Source of the DNA: Notospermus geniculatus | Taxonomy: Eukaryota; Nemertea; Pilidiophora; Heteronemertea; Lineidae | NCBI GenBank assembly: GCA_002633025.1 | Contig: NMRB01001538.1 | Location: 62,001 to 126,000, forward strand | DNA length: 64,000 bases | Direction of reading: 5' to 3' | Shown here: in pieces, positions 10,061-21,099 of the stretch | Layout of the letters: each line of letters starts with the position of its first letter | How positions within the stretch are numbered: position 1 is the first letter of the stretch | Made by a program: the position numbers and the translations under genes | Notes under the pieces: generated by a model | What the model was told of the DNA's origin: nothing | What the model saw: the letters and a program-made list of their open reading frames with translations, nothing else | Database searches by the model: none

Positions 10061-12198
10061 ACAACAGATGTCTGAAATACTGGTTAAAGACAAACTAACG
10101 CGAAATGAACTTGGAGTACAAGATATGGGTGCAACAGAACAAACTGTCAATGAAGCAATTCTTTGCAAACTGAAGGACAAAGTAAGACAAGGTGTTTTCA
10201 TCCCGATGCCTAAATACCTACTGAGTTTCGTTGACCTTCATTTAACCGATTGGATTCAGAATGCTTTCAGAGCCAGATGGATGGTACAGAATGACAACTA
10301 CATTATTGATATTGATCGATCTGATGCAGCAACAGATTTGGCACCAAATATAATCATCATGGAAAAGGACACTGGCGTGGAACAGTACCATTCACAATGG
10401 AGCAATGGATTGCACCAGTTCCTACAGTTGAAACATGGCTGTAGGATTTCGTATGAAGGTCTCAAAGCTGTTTTCATGTCCAACGTTTCCTTTTTCACAC
10501 AATACGATGGGCGGCTTTATGGTCTGACAGGCACCTTGGGATCCATCAGAGAAAGGGACCTTTTGAAGGAAATGTACAATGTGGAATATGCAACCGTACC
10601 ATCATTTCGTCCATCCAGATTTATAGAGAAGTTAGCAAAAACCTGCATATCAGAAGAAGAATGGATGAGGGAGATTATAGATACGTCCCATCACATCTGT
10701 AAATCCGAATGCAGACCTGTCTTGATCATTTGCGAGTCTGTCCACGACGTTGAAAAACTAGAGACAAGTTTCGCTGAGTCTAATTTGAAAGCTGCAGAAA
10801 TGCATGTATACAAGAGAAGCTATGAGCCACTTGATGTTGGCTGTGATTCTCCTATTGATCATAGCTGTATCATTTTAGCCACCAACCTGGCGGGACGTGG
10901 AACAGATATCAAGATAAGTGATAAGGTGGACGAAGCTGGTGGCCTGCATGTTTGTCTTACCTATCTACCTCCAAGTTACAGGGTGGAGGAACAGGCCTTT
11001 GGACGTGCTGCAAGAAAAGGGCAGAAAGGAAGTGGACAACTGATCTATCAGGCGACGGATGACCAACAGATGGAGACAAGTCAAGATAAGATGCAGGTTA
11101 TCATTGAACACAAAGTAAAGCGCGATGTTGGAGAAGAGCAGAAAATTGACATGATCAAAAATCATTATGAATGTTCAATCAAACAAGAAGAGAAATTATT
11201 TGGAAAGTTCCGACGCGCATATCGGTCCCTGAAAGAAAGGTTACGTAAAAAGAAGTTAGGGAAGACACGAGAGCAAATCGTTTTGCAAAGCTGTTTGGAT
11301 GAATGGGCCTTCTGGCTTGACACAGCTTCAATAAACTCGGACGAATTGGAGGTCAGTGAGTCAAACATGAGCAGTTTTCTAACCAAGATGAAAGGTGCGG
11401 GCGGGGGTGAATTTGGCACAGATTTCATCCGCAGCCTGGCCCAACGAATCAAACTGGCAAAGGAATTCACTGATCAGAAGGAGTATGACACAGCTGAGAA
11501 AATATTTGACCAAGTGATAGATGAAGATGAGAATTTCTCTGCAGCAGCACATTACTACAAATGTCACTGTATCATCAAAAGAACCAAAGGGCTCGAAAAA
11601 GACCAGGACAAACGACTTCTGTTGCAACATTTACACAAGGCAGAGACCCTGTTCAAGGCAAAAACAGAAAAGTCGGGGAACTTTACATCCATCGTTCAGC
11701 ATATTGGTGAAGCATACAAAGTGGGAAGGACAAGCTTCCTTCTCGCGAATGACTTTGCAAAGCAGAAGGAAGATACCATTCAAATCAACTCAAGCTTCAT
11801 CAGATCCATACAAGATATTGCTGGTCATGAAGTATCAACAGATGCCCTCGAGTCTTGTTTGATGAACCCTGTTTTGGCTCAACATGCAATGGATGCATTA
11901 CTGAAGAAGAATATTCTGACGACAGCTCGCGTCGTCAGAAGTCGGAAAACAATGATTTCCGAATTTTTCGGAAAAACGTTATTTGGCCTCAAGGTTTTCG
12001 AAAAGCAAAGTTTTTCCGAAGAAGAACGTCTTTTGTGCGATACATACCAATTGTCTTATAAACAACTCAGTGAGGTTCTAGAGCAGCATGATAACAAAAG
12101 TGTGACTTCAGAGACATTCAGGAACATTCTACCAAGTAGAGAGGAGTTTTGGCAGCTGATGATAAATGCTGGATACTTTGTTGATGAGAAAAGTTCTT
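10060..12198 (+). CDS. SecA-like motor, carboxy half, followed by a TPR-like region
   Basis: SecA landmarks continue in order: a helical scaffold-like segment WIQNAFRARWMVQNDNYIID, then SQWSNGLHQFLQLKHG (SecA has WSDGLHQAVEAKEG), then YGLTGTLGS (motif III, TGT, 10524-10538). NBD2 follows with motif V TNLAGRGTDIK (about 10879-10911) and motif VI EQAFGRAARKGQKGSG (about 10990-11035) with its Arg residues. This is a complete motor core. A helical tail with a TPR-like pair (QKEYDTAEKIFDQVIDEDEN) follows at about 11430-11600, then short repeated helical modules around EEFWQLMINAGYF. At about 12198 the frame steps back one base and VVLDKGELDKAF continues. Confidence 0.88.
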
Positions 12199-15007
12199 CG
12201 TGGTGTTAGACAAAGGTGAACTGGACAAGGCATTCATCACCAAAGATGTCTTCTCCAAATACAAGGATGAAATGTGCAATATGAAAAGATGCGACGAATT
12301 CGAACAGTTGGTGCCTCTACCATCGAAACCCAAAGCTGCAGGTGAGAATGAAAGGTGCAATTTGAAAAGATGCGACCAGTCCGAACGGTTGGTGCCTCTA
12401 GAATCAGAAACCAAAGCTGAAGGTGAGAAGAGTCCGCAGGAACATCTCTGCCTTTTCCCCGAGCAACGAGAAAGTATCAAATCAGGGAAATCGTTGGTGA
12501 TTCCTTTGGATAAATTCGAGGAAAGGTTTGGGAGTATTGAGATTTGGAAGGCATTGATAGAGAAAGGCATTTTAAAGGTCAACAGAATATGTCGATTTTT
12601 AGCAGGCACAAAGGCACGATTGGGGAAATATGATGGTCTGAACGAAGACGTATTCGCTGAGGAAATAGACGGTGTAGATGGAGATATGTCACGGGAGATA
12701 TTCAAGTCTTTGCAAACGAATAAGGTTTTTTCAACTGATGGTCGAACTGCCCAGTTATTAGTGGACAGTGTCACAGCTGACAGTGTGAATCTGAGCATTC
12801 ACAGGCAGTTCGAGACGGAAATACTGAATGTCATATCGACGAATTTCAAGTACCGGCAAGTTCTGAACGCGCTGTTGAAAGGTGGGCAAATCGAGCTCGA
12901 GTCTGAACCACACAAAAACGTGTACAACGACTTGGTCGCGAAACATGTGATAGAACCAGTCAAGGTTGATAAAAAAATGACTGAAAGTCAGATAAAGGAA
13001 AATGTAAGTTCCTTCACTGATGCATTCCGTTACACCCAATTGAAGGATATATGCCGAAATGACAGAAGCGTGGATCCGATGGCACTCTGGCAATATTTGT
13101 TTGATGCAGGATGGCTAGAGAGACAGGACGATTCGGTATACTGGGATGATGACTACATGTATATGGACGATTGTATTGGAGAGGACACTCAGGCGGATAT
13201 CTGTGATGATCTATGCAATAGGTCACTACCAGAAACATTCAAGTCTGTGGAACCTGCTCTCAAGATGTATCTGACATGCGCACAGGGGCTAAAGACGAAG
13301 AAGGACACCATAGCGACAGAGCTACAGACATGGAAGAGCGGCTTGTTTAAGTATGACAGTCTTGACTCGAGTCTGGTAACCATCACTGACCTGTTTGATC
13401 TGGAATCCGTTGGCCGCTTGGCTGAAGAATTTGCCATCTTGCAAAGTAATGGCATGTTTGAAATCATCACCCTATCTGAACGGAAGTGGACATTCTGGGC
13501 TATCTTCAAAATCGTTGCCATTGCCATTATTGGCCTTGCTCAGATTGCCCTCGGGGTGCTCATTGAGGTGTTCACTGTTGGTGCTGCAACTAACATTGCA
13601 GCAGGGTTGATCGGAGAGGGAGTTGGTGACATCATGTTTGCTATTGAATGCGCTGCCTCGGGTTACTGCACTTGGGAGGCATATGGAAAGCACAAACTTC
13701 TAAGTGTATGTGTGACCGTTTTAACCGCTGGTGTTGGTGCCTTTTTCTCCCGGGGGGCTCAGTGCTCTAGATATGGCTACAAGATAGGTGGGGAATTCAT
13801 GAGAAATATGGCGGGGAAGCAGTTGATAAAGGAAGCTGGCAAAAAGGCAGTTGTGAAAGCAGTAGCGCGTCGAGCAATGAAGAAGATAGTGGAGGCAACA
13901 GCCTTTGGCTTGGCTAATATTGGCGTCGAACAGGCGATCAAAAACATTCTTGATTCCGCATTGAAAAGTATATCGAATGATGTAATCGGAACTTTTGATA
14001 GAATCGGGCAAAACGATGTTATTAAAGGAAGACTCAAGCAGCTCTGTCGGAAGGTTGGTGTTGAGAAGGCAACAGCAATCCTCAAGCAAATAAATGAAGA
14101 ACTGTATGGAAGCTCAAGTGGATGGCATGAATGTCTCGACAAAATTTGCACTACCTTGTCCAGGGTGGGAAGTGCAGTGTCTGATGGGCTATCAAAGGCT
14201 TCAAAAAAGATGGGACAGTGCGGTAATGATAAAGCTAAGTTACTGTCAAATGTAGCCACGAAAATTTATTCGCTGTTGAAAGAAGGAGAACGAATAACGT
14301 CGGTGGGTGAAATCACGTATGCTGTGGATGAATTCACAGGGCGGCTGGAACAGAGACTAAACGATGTCAATTCAGAAACTCGACAATTGGATGGGATCGA
14401 GGTAACTGAGAAGGACGCTGATGACTTCTGCAAGGAAATGATAAAGCAGTGGAAGGACCACATGGTCGGTGTGGTCCAACAGAAAATTACCAGCGAATTA
14501 GTGCAACCAGCAATGCAAAGCTTGGCTCACAAGGTGATGACAAAGGTTGGAATAGGCCTTCAGAAGGGCTATGCCAAATACAAAACCTCTTGTCAACGTA
14601 AGAAGCTATCGAAACTTAGGGCAAAGAAAGAGTTACTGCTGAGGGAAGCAAGAGGTAACCGCCAGGTTGCACAACAGAAGGTTGATGAGTACTTTGTTGC
14701 ACTCATTGCTATTCAGAAAAAAACAAGGGACCCGCGACTTTTGGCAGAAATTGTTCGGGAAGGTGGCCCCGTGGGGATGCATTGCGTGCAAGCGATAGCG
14801 GAACATTATGGAAGGCCTGTGGAGGTGAACACTATCGGTGGAGATGATACAATGACAATACCAACACGTTTCGATCCGAGTGGAGGACATGACGGAGCAG
14901 TTGACCCAATTGTCATCGACTTTCATGTTGGTGAGAACGGCTCAATTGGACATTTCGTGGATCCAAATTCACAGCACACAAAAACAGGAGATTCTGTCAA
15001 TTTCGAC
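12199..15007 (+). CDS. SecA-like giant protein, hydrophobic and basic carboxy region
   Basis: The section is open for about 935 codons. It begins with helical modules like those before it (EIWKALIEKGIL, ALWQYLFDAGWLE). A strongly hydrophobic region of about 85 residues (about 13485-13755; FKIVAIAIIGLAQIALGVLI and LLSVCVTVLTAGVGAFF) could be two to three membrane helices. A Lys/Ala-rich amphipathic region follows (KQLIKEAGKKAVVKAVARRA). This arrangement reminds me of the carboxy-terminal domain of latrotoxin-like large proteins, but I cannot confirm it. Near the end, HCVQAIAEHYGRPVEV, PIVIDFHV and IGHFVD resemble the last strands and His of OTU-type cysteine proteases; no upstream catalytic Cys motif was found. 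One extra base (T15008) must be skipped to continue. Confidence 0.65.
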
Positions 15008-15008
15008 T

Positions 15009-16049
15009 GACGAGGCTGCCTCATCTCAGACAGGGCATCCGATTACTCGGATGGAAATCGCAGGTATTGTTGAGTCTCATCCGTTGATCAAAGATCGGAT
15101 TAAACGGGGGATACATGACCACTTCATGGGAAAAGGTGCGATTGGTGGAGTGGAGAGAGGAAAGAGAAAGCAGTCGAACCTTGAAAAATTAGTCAAAGAA
15201 CTCAGGCACAAAGAACGTCTTGATGACGAAGATATCGAAAGGTTTAAACGCTTGACGCGTGATCAAGCAAAAAAAGACAAGCAGACATTTGTGTTTCAAA
15301 TGGAAGTCAAACAATCTGGTACTGGGAATGACGAGATGATAAGAACATCTAGTATAATTGAAATACATAGAAGGGCAAGAGAACAGATGATAAAGAACCC
15401 AAAAGCACCATTCGATCTCTTCGACTGCCATATTGAACTTCGCGCAGACACGAGGTATGTTATATGGAAACACGCCGACGGTGGCGTTCAAGGACACACT
15501 GGAGCAATCCGAGGCTATCAGGACAAGCCTGAAGGAAAGAAACGGAAGAACAACAAGCGAGTGAAAAGAACTGAAAATCAAAACACCGAAAAGTCTTTGC
15601 AGTACTGCACAAAAGGGCAAGCAGATTTCCATGAGGCACGCGAAAAGGCGATAAGTAAAACTACGACGGCGCAGGGAGCCGCCAAGGTTGCAATAACAAC
15701 GCACCTAAAATTACTGATGCGTCCCGAGGACCTGCGAAATGCGGACATCACCCACCCCTGTTGGACCAGCAATGGTCTAAATCTAAAAGAAAAGGCAGAC
15801 AGGGATACATTTTGTCGAGGATACGAGCGCGAGTACTATAAAATCGCTCGCATTGCCTGCAAAATGAATGGTAACAAGCCGATTCGTGGGATCACATTGC
15901 CAGACCTAAAGAATGACACCTATATAAAGAAGGAGGTCGAGCCTGCTCTCAATGCCATTGAATTAACCGATATCAAAAAAATTGGAGTGATTTTAAGAAA
16001 ACCCGCCCCTACATGTCGATATGATGCAAATGGGAAACCGTTGCCGTAG
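15009..16049 (+). CDS. SecA-like giant protein, carboxy-terminal end
   Basis: After the 1-bp shift the frame runs DDEAASSQTGHPITRM to a TAG stop at 16047-16049, about 346 residues. It is highly charged, with a basic segment at about 15530-15590 (GKKRKNNKRVKRT) that could be a nuclear localisation signal or nucleic-acid-binding tail. I do not recognise a domain. The end GVILRKPAPTC..GKPLP is followed by non-coding DNA. A possible AATAAA at 16215-16220 lies inside a MITE. Confidence 0.65.
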   Translation, partial: DEAASSQTGHPITRMEIAGIVESHPLIKDRIKRGIHDHFMGKGAIGGVERGKRKQSNLEKLVKELRHKERLDDEDIERFKRLTRDQAKKDKQTFVFQMEVKQSGTGNDEMIRTSSIIEIHRRAREQMIKNPKAPFDLFDCHIELRADTRYVIWKHADGGVQGHTGAIRGYQDKPEGKKRKNNKRVKRTENQNTEKSLQYCTKGQADFHEAREKAISKTTTAQGAAKVAITTHLKLLMRPEDLRNADITHPCWTSNGLNLKEKADRDTFCRGYEREYYKIARIACKMNGNKPIRGITLPDLKNDTYIKKEVEPALNAIELTDIKKIGVILRKPAPTCRYDANGKPLP

Positions 16050-16203
16050 GGCTGGTTTTGCGAGGGGTCTGGACCTCCCCCAGAAAAAAATTGAAAATTA
16101 GAAGCTCTGAGATCCCGATTTGAGGTCAAATTCCTGCACTCTGAGACATGAACTATGATGATCTTTTATCCTATATGATTTTGCTGAATTTTTTTTTGCA
16201 CAA

Positions 16204-16323
16204 TGGGTGATATGAATAAAAGCTAGCAAATGTTTTTACTTCAGATTTGTACAGCATACCGTAGTGCATTTGTACTGCTAAATCCAAGTAAAAGCATTTA
16301 CTAGTCTTTATTCATATGACCCA
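16204..16323. repeat. MITE, ends TGGGTGATATGAATAAA
   Basis: Left end TGGGTGATATGAATAAA and the reverse complement of the right end TGGGTCATATGAATAAA match, and the inner arms AAATGTTTTTACTT also pair. Total about 120 bp. The left arm supplies the only AATAAA near the end of the SecA-like gene. Confidence 0.85.
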
Positions 16324-16400
16324 ATGTCCCTATGCTAGCTACGATGCGTTACAATTTATTTCAAGGCGTTGTCACAATTCCCACTGATCTCTAACTTCTT

Positions 16401-16520
16401 GGGCCGTATTCTAGAACGTTCCTTAACATTAAGGTCCACCTTAAATCTATTGTTCTCGATGGTTTTACAATAGACTTAAGGTCGACCTTAACGTTAAGGA
16501 ACGTTCTAGAATACGGGCCC
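16401..16520. repeat. Palindromic MITE, ends GGGCCGTATTCTAGAACG
   Basis: The 120-bp element folds on itself almost completely; the ends are GGGCCGTATTCTAGAACGTT and its complement. Its outer 11 bp (GGGCCGTATTC) are shared with the elements at 22787-22984, 25431 and 49859-49983, so these are probably one superfamily. Confidence 0.88.
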
Positions 16521-16543
16521 TTGTGTTCGGAGTTATATACAAT

Positions 16544-16672
16544 AGGGAGTTTTCGCAAAGCCCCCGAAACGCCAACGTGAAGGCAAACCCATTGTTCGAT
16601 GCCACGAAGAGAGCAGCAAACAATACGATAGGCGTTCGCGTCGACGTTTCGGGGGCTTTGCGAGAACTCTAT
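16544..16672. repeat. MITE, GGGAGTTTTCGC family, copy 3
   Basis: Complete member with both inverted ends; the left end reads AGGGAGTTTTCGCAAAGC and the right end GCTTTGCGAGAACTCT. Confidence 0.88.
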
Positions 16673-16943
16673 AATTTTGCCACTCGCGCACGAAATCTTT
16701 TGAGATCGTTAAGACATTTTCTGATATTTCTCGGTGGAAATTAGTCTTATGAGTGAATTTCGAAAAATTAATTTTTTTCGTGTGTGTGCCACGATTTAAA
16801 CAAGTATTAAAGCGAACTGGGCGTGCCAGTCAGTCAAGGTTGAATAGAGAATCAGACGCCGCCATCTTGAATATATTAGAGCACTCACACCGGGAATATT
16901 TATTGCCTACTAAGAGCATGTTTGCGCAACTGCTGTCGCTTTG

Positions 16944-17561
16944 CATCCTGAGAATATCAGGCGTTCTTACTGCTCGCTCCCTTCGTCACCGCAGACAAAC
17001 CCGTGAGAGATTACGCTTGATTTGCTGGGTATTTGGCACCTGAGAAAATGCGCCCAATCAGCGAACGCCATTCTGAGTCACCTTAAGATGACAGGCGTTA
17101 CACGTAGATTGTATCGTAGTGTCACGCACAACACAGTCATGGACAGTGCTGAACTTCCCCAACTCAACCTAACTAGAGATCAGTTACACGTATACATGTA
17201 TAACGGCCCTTGTAATATTCGCAGCCAAGCAGCTGACATAGTTATGCCGACGATAAACCTATCCTGCACCGCTGGATTCAACCTAAGTTGACTTCAGCCT
17301 ATCCTACATTCATCGCACAGAATGTTTATCATTCTCAGGCCGCGCTGGAGTTTATTTCATGTTGACCTGCTGGGTCAGCTTTGTTCAAACCTGCGTAGTT
17401 CATGTGTATCAATCACCGGCCTACTTGGGATGAGATGGTGGGGATGAACATTTGCTGGAATGGCTTTGATACTCCTCCACCGATTCAGGCGGATTCTCTC
17501 AGGGGTTTGTGTGCGGTGACGAAGGGAGCGAGCACTAAGAACCCCTGATGTTCTCAGGATG
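16944..17561. mobile_element. Fold-back transposon, ends CATCCTGAGAA, 8-bp target duplication
   Basis: Arms of about 75 bp (16944-17011 and about 17490-17561) are inverted copies beginning CATCCTGAGAATATCAGG. The 8-bp direct repeat TCGCTTTG flanks it at 16936-16943 and 17562-17569. No transposase was seen in the interior. A miniature relative with the same first 12 bp lies at 55340-55422. Confidence 0.85.
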
Positions 17562-17575
17562 TCGCTTTGCTGCCT

Positions 17576-17936
17576 TAAGCCTCGTTTATGTCGCCCTTAC
17601 GTACAGTCAGAACTAGTTGGCAACTAATAATCGGCGCGTAGTTGGAACTAATTAGTCACAACTACACGGTGACATGAGCTCTCGGGCGTCAGCGAGTAAC
17701 TGGTTGCCAACTAGTTGCAAACTAAAAATATCCAGATCCTGAAAGTCGCACATGTTCAACTTACTTTAAATCAAAAGAAATCTGTGTCGACATAAGCACT
17801 CAAAAGACGGCGATAAACTAGTTCCAGGTAGTTGCGACCGATCGGTATTTTTCTAGTCGGTGGCGACATAAGTTATCAGTTGCAACTAGTTGACGCTATT
17901 TCTATCACAGCGTAGGGCGACATAACCGAGGCTTTA
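17576..17936. repeat. MITE of about 360 bp, ends TAAGCCTCG..ATGTCGCCC
   Basis: Left TAAGCCTCGTTTATGTCGCC and right-complement TAAAGCCTCGGTTATGTCGC pair. The interior is rich in AACTAGTTG-type repeats. It starts a few bases after the preceding fold-back. Confidence 0.75.
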
Positions 17937-18044
17937 GTTCGAAAAGTAGCATTTAGAACACGGTTAATGGGGATCGTAGCTCGATAGAGGTCAGCACACC
18001 GAAATCCGGTCCTAATACAATGGACGCCTTTTGTGTTGGAAATT

Positions 18045-18336
18045 GATCAGGACCGGGATGTCAGTTTCATTTTAATAGTTTTAGCCACTAGTGACACCTA
18101 TTGAGACAGTGAGCTAGGGTCCCCATTGCAAATCTAGGATAAATTGGGATGTAGGCCTAATCTGTAAAATACGAAATTTGTAATTTTGAATATTTCCTGG
18201 GCCATGAAATTATTCTCAGTGTCATTTTTGACTGTCACGACTAATTCCCTTTAATCAGGATCTGGATGTCACTTTATTTCAATAGTTTTAACCACTAGTG
18301 ACATCTATTGGGTCAGTTGGCTGTGATCCGCATTGA
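18045..18336. repeat. Imperfect direct repeat of 84 bp (18045-18128, 18253-18336)
   Basis: Both copies run from GATGTCA through AATAGTTTTA and CCACTAGTGACA to CATTG with scattered substitutions. No coding potential was seen. Confidence 0.65.
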
Positions 18337-18345
18337 GAAAGATTG

Positions 18346-19911
18346 TCAGGAAGTGGGATCACTAAAATCCGTTTTCTGAACAATGCTACTGTTTAGATCA
18401 CTGCGAGTGATTTCAACACTACATTGATTCAAACGTCCATTCGGAACGACCTGAGGCGAACTGCTTATCTGTACACTGGGCAGCGCATTTCACATCGGAC
18501 ACAAGTCCAAGGCAGCCATGTTGTTTATCAACAAACCCACGTGACCACCAGCGCCAGGACTGTGGGCCTATTTTGGCCGAATATTGCCTGTTAAGATGTT
18601 CAACCTTATTTGCTGGATTATTTGAGCCATATTATATATAAACTTACCGGTATCTCACCCAATCTGCCAATTATAGATCAATAACGCAACGTTTTTGCGT
18701 GCCCTATTTTGTTCATGCGCAGGGTGCTGCTGGTGTGATGAGGCGAACCGCATCTGAGCTCTCACAAACCGGCAGCATCGTTGCGCGTTCAAGATGGCTG
18801 CCTTGGAATTGGGTCCGAGGGGAAATGGCAATGCGAGTGTCTACGGAAATTGCCGAGCAGTTGCCTTCGGAAGTTCCGAATGTCAAACGTCAGGGGCGCC
18901 ATCTGGAATGTGGCGATCTCCCTCGATGTACTCCACTAGGCCTATGCAGACTGCAATGGTATTTTCATCAGAACATGTGAATATTGTTACCATGATTTCA
19001 GTTGTGGGCCTAAAATTTATTCCAATATTTACTCACTTTCTACATTTTTTCAAAGACTGAAGAGAGTATGTTTCAGAAAGTAGTGGAATCTGATTGACCA
19101 CACCGTCATTGGGGAATGAGAAATTGTAAACTTTGATGCATAGGCCTACATGTATAGTAGCAAAAATTTGTATCGGCTCGCTTTTGAATTTTTTATTGTA
19201 GGCATCGCTGACCTCCCTATACTTACATCAAGGTCTTTATCTATTTTTGCCTGCATGTAATAATTACTATGAATAATCAAGACCAAGAGTTTTACCTGAC
19301 TTCTATTTTTCTTGGAAATTGTAATGTACAGTACATGTATTATGTATTATGTATTATGTATTATGTATTATGTATTATGTATGTTGTTTTATTTGTGTGA
19401 GAATTTTCGAACAGAAATGCTGTAATTTTTTTACAGAGGTTTTTGGGTGGATTTTAGAAGGTATATCGGTTTCTGAACGATAAAATCCTTAGAAAGCAAT
19501 GTCTTTCACCTTAGAGGCCCGACTTCTATTTCATATAAAATCCTTAGAAGGTGGCGAAATATGATTTCGGTTGTATATTAGAATTTACAAGCCTAACGGC
19601 AACAACGGTTCGATGGCATGAGGCCAAGGGGCATTGTAAATATGATCAGTCAGCGCAGAAACCAGGCTTGTCTGGCCATGTTTTAATCAGGAAGTCATGG
19701 TTGTTGGAAGCCACGAGCATCCTATTAAAGATGTCCTACATGTACTTTCCCCTGGGTAACTGTAAGTCGACTGTGGTGAGACCTGAACCAGGGTCAGGAT
19801 TTACATGTATAAGCGGCATGTATGTTTATTATCTATGGTGACCTAGTTAATCCATCAACACGCAATCGATGTACACCGCCCAGTGCTCGCGAGTGTACAC
19901 ATGCTCATATA
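18346..19911. other. Gene-free stretch with a heptamer microsatellite
   Basis: I see no gene. A microsatellite of about six TATGTAT heptamers lies at 19338-19382. Short open frames at 18699-19060 and 19551-19841 have no conserved motif. Confidence 0.5.
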
Positions 19912-20175
19912 TAGTACTTTTCAGAATGTCCAGTCATTTTTGCACTCATTTTACCTTGCAATGGAATCTAACCACAAACCACAAATTGGGAATCATACGT
20001 GTGCATGCCAGTTCACGGTCGACCGACTTCCTATAGGACCTTGTTCAGGTCTATATTTGATTCAAGATAATCATGCAATCATGCACACGTAATTGACCCA
20101 TTTGTTGTTTGTGGTTAGGTTCCATTGCAGGGTAAAATGAGTGCAAAAATGACTGGACATTGTGAAAAGCACTTT
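19912..20175. repeat. MITE with 90-bp arms, copy 1 of 3
   Basis: The arms share CTTTTCAGAATGTCCAGTCA and TGCAATGGAA with ACCACAAACCACAAA inside. The same element is found at 29665-29903 and 35614-35869. Confidence 0.88.
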
Positions 20176-20343
20176 ACTGTAGAGTGCTGTAGGGTTAGTA
20201 GGTATCACAGCGCGTCACAACTTCTCAAGTGATGAAAAGAATGGCGACCATTTTTACTGAAGCATGTGGCGCTTGAGCGATCACGTGATGCGATTTGCTT
20301 CCTCAATCTACACTGGTCCCCTGCTTTGTAAGGCCGCTCCACT

Positions 20344-20540
20344 ATAGAGGCCTTGCAAATGACGTCACAAGCCGCCATGCTGGGGGGCACATGCTGCAGA
20401 GGCACAGCGAAATGTCCCAATGACGTTACGTCATACACTGGCGTCGCGCACTTCACGCAGGCCACGTCACGGTCAGCTCACACCTCTGCCCACTTGCCCC
20501 TCAGCATGGCCGCCAGGATGACGTCATTGCAAGGCCTCTA
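20344..20540. repeat. MITE with TGACGTCA in each arm
   Basis: Arms of about 42 bp: ATAGAGGCCTTGCAAATGAC against its complement ATAGAGGCCTTGCAATGACG. Each arm holds the palindrome TGACGTCA, the cyclic-AMP response element core. Confidence 0.82.
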
Positions 20541-20564
20541 TACAATAGACTCTATCACTCCAAT

Positions 20565-20756
20565 AGAGCGCAGCACCTGACGGTAACTTGCTAGGCCTTC
20601 AGCGTCACGACGTCCCGTCCCCCATTCTGAACGCGGTGACGTCACTCGAAAAAACCTCCACTTGTTTCAGCGATCATGACGTCGTCTCACCTCAAGATGT
20701 CATGGAATGAGTACGGGACGTCGTGACGCTGTAGTTACCGTCAGGTGCTGCGCTCT
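20565..20756. repeat. MITE with 50-bp arms, ends AGAGCGCAGCACC
   Basis: AGAGCGCAGCACCTGACGGT at the left pairs with the right end. Both arms carry ACGACGTCCCGT. A further pair, GGCCGCTCCAC (about 20332) and GTGGAGCGGC (about 20785), may be an outer element that encloses this and the previous one. Confidence 0.8.
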
Positions 20757-21099
20757 TTTGGACTGATATCGTCTATTAGCCTACTTGTGGAGCGGCTCAA
20801 GGACAGTAGACTGAGGCACTCGGTCTCTGTAATACGCATGCGCGAACTGCGCAGCATTACTCGAGACGAACGTCGACAATTTTTATTACGAGAATACCGA
20901 AATCCTGGTATCAACGCTGATTGGTTGATTTTGAATTCAGATGTTACAGCCATGCTGATTGGCCATATTATCTTGGACGGGGGTGTCACATGATGGTAAA
21001 ATAACGGCGCTCTGTTGCAAGATCACGTGACTGACGCCAACCGTGCGCAAAGCAGCATCACACAAGTTCTAGACGTTGCAGCCAGACCCTCGGTTGGTA

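Noticed and set aside
10053-10065. Programmed -1 frameshift at GGGAAAAC
   Set aside because: The needed shift is +1 (or -2), and the zero-frame codons are GGG AAA, which does not fit the slippery-site phase; an indel in the A run is simpler.
9104-12198. Bacterial contamination as the source of the SecA-like sequence
   Set aside because: A phase-matched spliced exon, an animal MITE inside the exon and continuous flanking animal repeats argue against it.
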